64,000 nucleotides of DNA from Clitopilus passeckerianus (Eukaryota; Basidiomycota; Agaricomycetes; Agaricales; Entolomataceae), in contig CALYLX010000139.1 in assembly GCA_944990035.1 (NCBI GenBank), positions 558,001 through 622,000 on the forward strand. The letters run 5' to 3'. The notes below the pieces were generated by a model that did not search any database, was not told the origin of the DNA, and worked only from the letters and a program-made list of their open reading frames with translations. Each line of letters opens with the position of its first letter. Within the stretch, counting starts at the first letter, position 1. Positions 57,014 through 64,000 of this stretch are shown here, in pieces. Position numbers and translations under genes: made by a program.

Positions 57014-57021
57014 TTACGTCA
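57014..57021 (+). promoter_or_regulatory. TTACGTCA (CRE/bZIP-like) element, P450 copy 4
   Basis: It lies 158 bp before the ATG inside the block CAGTAACAACCCTTACGTCA. A TATA-like CATAAATAG follows at 57124-57132, about 50 bp before the ATG; the other copies have similar AAATA words there. Confidence 0.5.
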
Positions 57022-57178
57022 CATGAGTGGGATTTCCACTCTGATGTGCCAAATGAATTCAGATCACTGCTTGGTCTTCGGCAGAATGCCAGCCCTCTGA
57101 CGACGCCTGTTGGGAGCCGATCCACATAAATAGTCTGGCTCGACCGCCCTGAACTAACCAATATACCCCATACCTGAC

Positions 57179-59406
57179 ATGTCTACCATTTCCACAACGG
57201 CGAATACCATACTCGAGCGCGGCGTCGACGTCCTCAAGCAGCATCCCCAGGCTGCAGCTGGTGCCATCTCATGTCTTGCTCTCGTAGTCTTTGCTCGCCT
57301 CCGCCGCAAACGTCGCGCCAGTCTTAATCTCCATGGTCCAAAGTCCACGAGCTGGATTTTCGGCGTTTCTAGTGACCTATTCAGCGCAATGAATGCAAGC
57401 TACATCTATGAATCTTGGTCGAAGCTGTATGGGTCTGCCTACCGAATCCCACTTGCTTTCGGGGAGGAAAGCATAGTCCTCATGGATCCGAAAGCCGTCG
57501 CCACCTTCTTCTCTAGGGACACCACCACCTATCAGCAGACGGCGACTATCCGAGGCTTCCTTGGACGCAACGTACGTTCTTGGTTTGTCCCCAGATCACC
57601 ATCTCACTCTTGGAGCGCAGTTCGGCAACGTGCTCCTAATTGCAGAAGCCGAAGATCATAAACGGTAAGATACTTGCGGGACCTCGAATCATAATTGGCT
57701 CCTCATGGATGATCGACTTTAGGCAGAGGAGATCCCTGTCCACTGGATTCAGCATTGCTGCAATCCGGAACCTCACGCCTATCTTTCTCGAGTCCGCATA
57801 TCATGTCCGTTTCTTCGTCTTCCACCGCGGGATTTCTACTTATCCCTATTTAGGTCAAGGATAACTGGGACAAGATCATCAATTCTAACGATGGAACTTC
57901 AGCTACTATTGAAGTGGGACACTGGTTCGTGTGTTATTCACTCTTGCATCCTCGAACGGCTCACCTACAGAGTCATTTAAAAAGGATAAATGCCATCACG
58001 TAGGTTGAACTTCGTTTCCAAAGACGTGCCGTTATTCACACTCCTCGATACCAGGCTCGACAGCATTGGACGTGGAGGGTTCTCTCATGATTTCGAGGCG
58101 ACGCAGGGGAAGCCGTCTCTGCTACGAGACCGATTCGAAGCCTTCAACGGTCTGAAACCGACTTTTGCGATGATGGCCGCATTCCTATTGTCAAGCATCT
58201 TCCCGCCCATCGCTAAACTACCGACGGAGAGGAAGAGGTTAACAGCTGAGCTCTCTGCGACTATCAGAGGTATTGCCGTTGATCTCATTGAGAAGGGCAA
58301 GGCGGAGAAGGAATTGGACGTTGACAACGGCCTCGATAAATCGATTCTGGGTGCTCTAGGTGCGTGTAGGATACGTGTTGTGGAATTTGCCTCTAACCAA
58401 GCCACAGTTCGTGCGGAAACTGCCAGCACAAATATTCATATGGACGTAGAGGAAATTAAGGCTCAGGTGCGTGCTAGCCGGATGTTTCCAATTATCCCTC
58501 ACTCAACGATGTTGACCTAGGTCGTAAGTACTAGCGAATGCGCTTTCCACCATCCGGAGATCTAAATATTCTACCGTAGGGCCTCTTCATGCTTGCTGGT
58601 TACGAGACTACAGCGAGTAAGGTTCCCATACATGTGATGAGGCCGATGTACTGACCATATTTTGCAGCCGCCATCTCGTGGTGCGTTGTTGAGTTATCTC
58701 GCAACCCGGAAGTACAACGTAAATTGCGAGAGGAACTGTCCGGGTTCACAGTCGATGATCCAACTTTTGAGCAATTGAGCTCCGGCCTCCCATATCTGGA
58801 CGCTGTCGTCTGCGAAACACTTAGGCTTCATCCTTCCGTAACGGAAATCAACCGACAGGTACGGAACCCTTTCTCTTCCGTTTTTCCTCCTCGCTCAATG
58901 GTTCTCCCAGGCGCAAGTGGACGATATCTTACCTCTTTCAACTCCTCTCACGAATGCGAAGGGCGAGACCATGCAGAACCTTCCCGTCCCCGCCGGAGTC
59001 AAGATCCGTATCCCTCTCGGCGCTGTTAACTTGAGCGAGGAGTTGTGGGGAGAGGATAGCCATTCCTTCAACCCTTCGCGATGGATTGACGGCGCCAAGA
59101 ATCTTAGAGCTGAAGAGGTCTCTGGGTTCCGTCATTTGCTGACCTTCGCCGACGGACCTCGTACCTGCCTTGGCCGACTCTTCGCTCTGACCGAGTTCAA
59201 GGTATTACATTTCCTCTCTCGTCCCTCCTATACTGTATCTGAGTCCCTTGCTCTAGGCTGCTCTCTCCGTGCTTGTCCGAAATTACTCCTTCGAACTGCC
59301 TCATGGTGTTGACACTAAGGTAGTTCTGCATAGAGCCCTCACCCCTCGCCCGAAGCTAGCAGGAGAGGAAGGCCCAACCTTGCCTATGATTGTGAAGAAG
59401 ATATGA
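57179..59406 (+). CDS. Cytochrome P450, array copy 4
   Basis: Eleven exons give 541 residues: 57179-57571, 57621-57664, 57723-57804, 57854-57924, 58055-58359, 58408-58466, 58521-58523, 58580-58616, 58668-58858, 58911-59201, 59257-59406. I-helix AGYETTA (Glu328-Thr329), K-helix ETLR and haem loop FADGPRTCLG (Cys481) are intact. The 3-nt exon 7 is GTC (Val319). The third donor is GTCCGT. The C-terminus is two codons shorter than in copies 2 and 3. Exon 1 is nearly identical to copy 2. It is the last gene of the redox cluster; housekeeping genes follow. Confidence 0.93.
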
Positions 59407-59739
59407 GGATAGCAAACGCTGTGGTCGCAGGCGTCTATTACTTATGCGATCGTTCTTGGACTTGTAGGATTAATTTTATTACTGGATGTTTCTGATCTAT
59501 AGAAACGTTCTTGAATCTAATTTATTGAGAGCTACCTTCCTTTGTTGAACCTTTTGTCCAAATTCCCAGCAATCCAACAAATCTATCAGTCGCGCAGCAA
59601 GGCGCAGTTACCTTGGCAGTTGTCGTTCGAGTAATTGCGTCAGATGGGCTGAGTCATCAAGAGATTGTCGCTTCTGGTCACACACACTGCTTTGCTGTGA
59701 CTGTGACTCTCATCCTCTGCTTGTTGATTCGATCCTGGA

Positions 59740-60492
59740 ATGGCGACGGTTTCTCCCTTCGCTCGCGCTGGTGCTCTTGACGAAGCATGGAACTTGGGAC
59801 GCGACCAGACAGTGAGTGCAGTCCTCGAAAACAGAATCTTCTGGTCGTCAATTAAGTCAGCTTCATCCTCTTTAGATTGAGGAAATGTATAGTGTGCCCG
59901 AAAGTTTCTTGGAGATAGAGATCAGAAATCCGCAAACCCATGGTGCGCCTTTCTCAGTTCCGCCTACGGAGCTCTCAGCTGACTCCTGTGGCTTTATTTA
60001 GGCTTTGGACGAAAGATGTACACCGACTACGAGATTGTGTGTAAGGTGAGCGTCTTATCAGAAATTCCCCACATTTCATCTGTCATTCGTCTATCTATCT
60101 CGGCTGCTTTGTGGAGAAGAAATCCTGACTCCACACCGCTTTAGACCAATATACCTGCCTTCAAATTGCGCCATTCGGTGGTACGTCGGCGGTATTCCGA
60201 CTTTGAAGCATTCCGCGACATCCTAGAGCATGAATCCACCCGCGTCAACATCCCGCCTCTTCCAGGGAAAGTATTCACCAATCGTTTCTCTGACGAGGTC
60301 ATTGAAGGTCGCAGAGAAGGTCTCGAGCGTTTCTTGAGCATTGTGGCGGGGCATCCTCTTCTTCAGGTATGACTCGATTTGATTCATGGCAAGGAGCTTC
60401 TCTCACGACCTCGCCCATATCTCCAGACAGGAAGCAAGGTACTGTGCGCATTCCTTCAGGATCCTGGATGGGACAAGTCTCAGTGGCTGTAA
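59740..60492 (+). CDS. SNX3: SNX3/Grd19-type sorting nexin (PX domain)
   Basis: Five exons (59740-59811, 59876-59942, 60002-60045, 60145-60366, 60427-60492) give 156 residues, close to the about 162 usual for the family. SNX3 binds phosphatidylinositol 3-phosphate on early endosomes and works with retromer to recycle membrane proteins. The PX domain covers most of the chain: YEIVCKTNIPAF, the lipid-binding RRRYSDF motif (residues 75-81), the proline loop NIPPLPGK, then [17 protein letters not shown]. The C-terminus [13 protein letters not shown] is characteristic of SNX3 proteins. All introns are canonical. No BAR domain, as expected. Confidence 0.95.
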
Positions 60493-60700
60493 TCCCCTCC
60501 TTCCCTTACTCCCCAAAGGACGGAGTGTACTGTTCTCATCCTATTCGAGCTTCACCTGTCTGCAGTTTTTCGCCCTTCTATGCTTATTTGGCCCCGGCTT
60601 TTCTTTATTTTTTGTTCTACTATTCAATGTTGTATTATGGATCCAACTTTCACGAATGACAAATTTAATTACACTTCCAATATCGCTATATGGCATCTAT

Positions 60701-61749
60701 TCATGAGATCAATCTGGATTCACTGTAACTCGGCAGTTCGTCGTCCACCCCATGCGATGTTGAACTCAGGCGGCCTACATGGCCTTCAACCCTCCAGGCC
60801 CACTCATTGCCTTCTTTCCACCTGAAAACGTCACCACCAAAATTGACCTCGAACTCGCTTTCACCATCAACACCAATGGCAGCGAAGACGTCGTAGTTGT
60901 GCCGAGGCATATAAAGTCCAGTAAAAGCGTCTGGAAGGCGTTGGCCATTGTAGGTGAAGAACAGCGCGCCTGTGGCGAACTCATATCCGCAGCCTACGAC
61001 GTCGCCCGGCGTGATCTTGTGTATTTCCTTGGTGTAGTCGCGACCGCCGTCGGGGTCCTCAAAGAACTTTCGGAGGTCATCGAGATGAAGAGCCGCACTC
61101 AGCCTATTCCATCCTGGAAGACGCCAAGGGGGGTATGGATGACAGGCGGTGCCTAGATGGACTTTGTTAGTACCAGGAACGAAGCTCGGCATAGACGGGA
61201 AGAGGTACCGACCTACTGCAATGGTGCTTTCCATTTTATGAATCGTCACCTCATAATATACACCCGTCTTGCCCTGGATCTCGTACAGGCCAGCCAGGAT
61301 GGGGATGTCGCTGAGGAGGCAAGCATCCTTTGATTTCGCAGAGGTAGTCACTTTCACGACTGTGCTGCCTTTCGATTCGGTGGGGTTCTGAACTTGGCCG
61401 ACGAAGCGCATGTAGGGGTACTCCAGGCCCCAGGCTTTGCAGCCTGCCGAGTCGATGCGGTCGACAAGGTGCGAGGGAATCATACGTGGTTCGTCTGGGG
61501 GGTTGTCGGTGCAGAATCTTTCTGCAGACTCGTATTCATCCTCAGGCGCATCTCTGTATTTGCCCAAGGCGTGCTGTTCTCATTTCAGCCTCTTTAGAAG
61601 CTATTCGGGTCGAATTACTGAAGACTTACTGTTTTCTCTGGTGCTGGTGCCCAGTCGGGCGGCGCGTCTGAATTACTATGAGAACTCGAGGACTCATGCC
61701 CATGCAGATTGTCTGCGAGCTTAGTTCTAAGAGATTTGAAGAAAGACAT
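60701..61749 (-). CDS. SPRY-domain protein
   Basis: Three exons (61749-61630, 61573-61213, 61152-60701) give 310 residues. The N-terminus MSFFKSLRTKLADNLHGH is amphipathic and not a clear signal peptide. The SPRY domain runs from GLYEIQGKTGVYYEVTIHKM through YPPWRLPGWNRLSAALHLDD, DPDGGRDYTKEI, GDVVGCGYEFATGALFFTYN to EVNFGGDVFRWK. SPRY domains mediate protein-protein contacts; relatives with this YPPWRLPGW pattern include fungal Rsp5 adaptors and RanBPM-like proteins, but no further domain here allows a choice. The intron at 61212-61153 (60 nt, with a TACTAAC-type branch site) has no stop and keeps frame, so retention would insert 20 residues into the domain. Confidence 0.85.
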
Positions 61750-62005
61750 GCTGAAGCTGAAGGACTGTGCGACGAGAGGGAGACCAGATGGTACACCTTT
61801 ACAGCACAACTGCCATCTTATAAGGCTGATGGCTGTCAGGAACCAATCGCAACGAACCTTTCCTTGGCAGCGGGCGTTTGACTATGATGGAGATAAGATT
61901 AGATCAAACTGATCGGATGAGTGGGCCGCGAATGAGCACAGCCCCCAGACTACTCTTCTCCTTCGGTTCAACCCATTTTTCCGCTCGCACAGACGAGGGC
62001 CTGGG

Positions 62006-62531
62006 ATGCTGTTCTGTCCGACGTGCGCCAATTTGCTGGTGGTATCTGCGGATACGGGGTACAACAGGTGGGCTTGTAACACCTGTGCCTACCAGTTCCC
62101 GATTACGAAACAGGTTCGCGAAATTTTGACGACAGTTGGCAGGGTGTTCATGGATTCATTCATACAGATGACAACACGGACGAAACTGAAGCGCAAGGAG
62201 GTGGACGACGTTCTGGGTGGAGACGATATGTGGAAGCATGCAGACTCGACCATGGGTGCGGTGTTTCCCTATGATATCTTGGTCGTTGCTGACACGCTTC
62301 ATTAGCCACATGTGACAAGTGCAACAATGGCCAGGCCTATTTCTACCAGCTACAAATCCGATCTGCAGACGAACCCATGACTACATGTACGTCCCCATAA
62401 ATCACTTCATGCTCTGTCACTAATCTTTTCTGTTCGCAGTTTACCGGTATGATGTTCGGTATTGCATATAAACTGCTCTCATCATCCTTCCCAGCTGTAC
62501 CGCCTGCGCCCACAGATGGCGTGAAAATTAA
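62006..62531 (+). CDS. RPC11: RNA polymerase III subunit RPC11 (TFIIS-like), with a 7-nt exon
   Basis: Five exons (62006-62113, 62168-62255, 62306-62386, 62440-62446, 62495-62531) give 106 residues, the normal length for this Pol III subunit, which supports RNA cleavage, termination and reinitiation. N-terminal zinc ribbon: CPTC and CNTC with TGYNRWAC between. Linker: KEVDDVLGGDDMW. C-terminal TFIIS-like ribbon: CDKC, the catalytic acidic hairpin RSADEPMT, and CTACAHRW. Exon 4 is only 7 nt and supplies most of Phe-Tyr-Arg (FYR), which every homologue has at this point; without it the frame fails. Both flanking introns (53 and 48 nt) have GT...AG ends. It is divergent from the SPRY gene with 256 bp between ATGs. 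Confidence 0.95.
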
Positions 62532-62719
62532 GGGCTGGATATATTCGTCGTTGTACGTGCCCTGTTTCTCGCCAATTGAATGCAGCCTCATGTTTGTTAG
62601 ATCCTTGATAACGCCTACATCGGTTGGGAAGCGGGCTCCTGCTCTTCACGCGACTTTGCTGGCTGGAAATAATGATTGGCTCGCGCCTCGGTTCCACGTC
62701 CAAATCCACGTATGTAGCT

Positions 62720-63269
62720 TTAATATTCGATGTACATCCGAGTGTATTCTATGGGACCTTTATAGAACTTGTCTCCGAACGGTGTCATACCCCGTTTAAT
62801 GTACCAAGCCGATGCAGAGGTCCTCGCGTCGCACCAAACCAACTTGCAGCTATGCTCATTCTTCATCCACTCAAACGCGAACGTCAAGAGCTCCGAGCCT
62901 ACTCCACGCCCTTGCCAAGGCGGGTCACAGGCGAACTTCCTAAATCTTGCCTGTGCCTCTGTCGGAACGCCTACAGCTATCCCTTGACCCTCGGGGATGG
63001 GCTCCAGAAACAACGAGATCACGGCCACAGGGTTCTCATTTGGCGAGATGAATGCCCCCAGGTGGATTCCATTCTGATCTTCTGGGAGCATGACATGCGA
63101 TATGGGCATGTCTGGCCACAGGACCAAGTGACGAAGTGAAATGGTTTCCTCAGGTTTGATCTCGCGGCATTCGATTTTGAAGCCTAAAATGAGGGTATGT
63201 GATCCATGAAATGAAAATGACTCGGTTTGTGGGTGCAATCTCACTATGTTTCTCATCCGTAGGAGTCAT
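62720..63269 (-). CDS. GNAT-family N-acetyltransferase
   Basis: Two exons (63269-63245, 63183-62720) give 162 residues; exon 1 encodes MTPTDEKH. The alternative, a single exon from ATG 63256, would add a non-conserved N-terminus through the intron. GNAT features: an N-terminal beta strand FKIECREI, LRHLVLWPD, then the acetyl-CoA site RKFACDPPWQGRGVGSELL, where QGRGVGS is the pyrophosphate-binding Q/RxxGxG/A motif. C-terminal: LVWCDARTSASAWYIKRGM and FGDKFYKGPIEYTRMY. It resembles small, single-domain fungal acetyltransferases with unknown small-molecule or protein substrates. Its 3' end converges on RPC11, leaving 188 bp. Confidence 0.85.
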
Positions 63270-63789
63270 AGTCGTGTCCTTCCCTTGATTTTACGCACGC
63301 CTGGCTTGAGACGGATTGATCGGTTTCGAGAATTTAATCGATGGGCGTCTGGCTGCTCTCTGCTCGTCCGTCGTTACGTAATCCGACACAAACCCCAAGC
63401 TGCGACTCTGAGCCTCTGCACCCCCATCACGCAAAGAACGAAAGAGAGGCCTCAGGCCAGAAAAAATGTTTCGCCACCTTTCAATTGAAGGTGAATCAAT
63501 AACTGATGCCAGATCGTTTTCGCACAGGGACACCTCTCAAGCGCTATGGCTTTGCTCATTTCTCACTGTGATTTCCCACACTTCTTGTCCACAAACCCTT
63601 CCTTTGCTCTTCTAATGACTCAAAAACCGGCAGTATGTTCACTTCTCCTCGCCTCATGTTGAGCGGTCTGACATGTTAAACAACAGCATTTCGACCACGA
63701 TTTTACTTTAATATCCAGGACGTAATAAGTATTCTCGGACTCCCCACCCGTATCATTTCTCAGGCGCCTGAACCCGACCGAACCCCACC

Positions 63790-64000
63790 ATGCAAACTAC
63801 TAAAGACACTGCAGAAAGCATCCGTAATTCTATTGTGCAGAACCCTGCTTGTATCGGTGGTATCTGCGATATTTCCTCCCATGACTCCCGCATTTTCTTC
63901 GACATCATAGACTCCAACTCCGCCAGGTATGCAGTTGACACGCCTGTTGCTGTAGTTTACCGAACTGATAATTATGTTGCAGCTGGGTGGACCTCTCATC
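63790..64000 (+). CDS. Unknown protein, 5' part only (runs off the window)
   Basis: An ATG in a good context (CCACCATGC) opens 45 codons (MQTTKDTAESIRNSIVQNPA, then CIGGICDISSHDSRIFFDII) to a GTATGC donor at 63927. A 56-nt intron with a CTGATAA branch-like word ends GTTGCAG, and exon 2 (from 63983) continues in phase as WVDLS to the window edge. I do not recognise the family from this short piece. Starts earlier than 63790 cannot be excluded. Confidence 0.45.
   Translation, partial: MQTTKDTAESIRNSIVQNPACIGGICDISSHDSRIFFDIIDSNSARYAVDTPVAVVYRTDNYVAAGWTSH

Noticed and set aside
1..64000. CRISPR array, rRNA operon or bacterial-type operon
   Set aside because: No regularly spaced repeats or rRNA signatures; pervasive spliceosomal introns make a prokaryotic source untenable.

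Overview
Eukaryotic nuclear DNA, almost certainly from a mushroom-forming basidiomycete (Agaricomycetes). The genes are cut by many short introns (about 48-65 nt, GT...AG). The accessory content is typical of such genomes: F-box-like paralogues with decayed copies, a DUF6729-type transposase-like protein, a Plavaka-like (Tnp2-type) transposon remnant and a tandem cytochrome P450 array. All exon models below were assembled by eye from splice sites, reading phase and family conservation; no database search was run.

Layout. 1-3.8 kb: 5' part of RAD50 (minus), a complete DAP1/MAPR haem-binding protein (minus) and a small unknown gene. 5.9-9 kb: one unknown exon and two broken F-box-like genes. 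11.0-16.7 kb: a 14-exon gene for a 1,654-residue protein with AT-hooks, a DUF6729-like Cys region, a DDE-type transposase-like fold and a complete DEDDy 3'-5' exonuclease inserted inside it; three 22-bp-phased GATATACT repeats precede it. 18.8-22.2 kb: a large Ser/Pro-rich disordered protein (minus). 22.2-27.3 kb: no convincing gene. 27.3-37.8 kb: a duplicated and rearranged F-box region with one intact copy, two pseudogenes, a small unknown gene plus its micro-inverted remnant, and a Plavaka-like remnant.

38.5-40.3 kb: a Sec2-type Rab GEF. 40.8-59.4 kb: an oxidoreductase neighbourhood made of one 2-oxoglutarate/Fe(II) oxygenase, one short-chain dehydrogenase with an internally deleted pseudogene copy, and four tandem, apparently intact P450 genes of identical 11-exon structure. 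The P450 upstream regions are duplicated with them; three of four carry a TTACGTCA element. 59.7-64 kb: housekeeping genes: SNX3-type sorting nexin, an SPRY protein, RNA polymerase III subunit RPC11, a GNAT acetyltransferase and the start of an unknown gene.

Most notable: (i) the transposase/exonuclease chimera with its phased upstream repeats and seven consecutive symmetric phase-1 exons; (ii) a 3-nt microexon encoding one Val, conserved in all four P450 genes; (iii) a 7-nt microexon in RPC11; (iv) the oxidoreductase cluster, in which P450 copy 1 has diverged in both catalytic helix and promoter.
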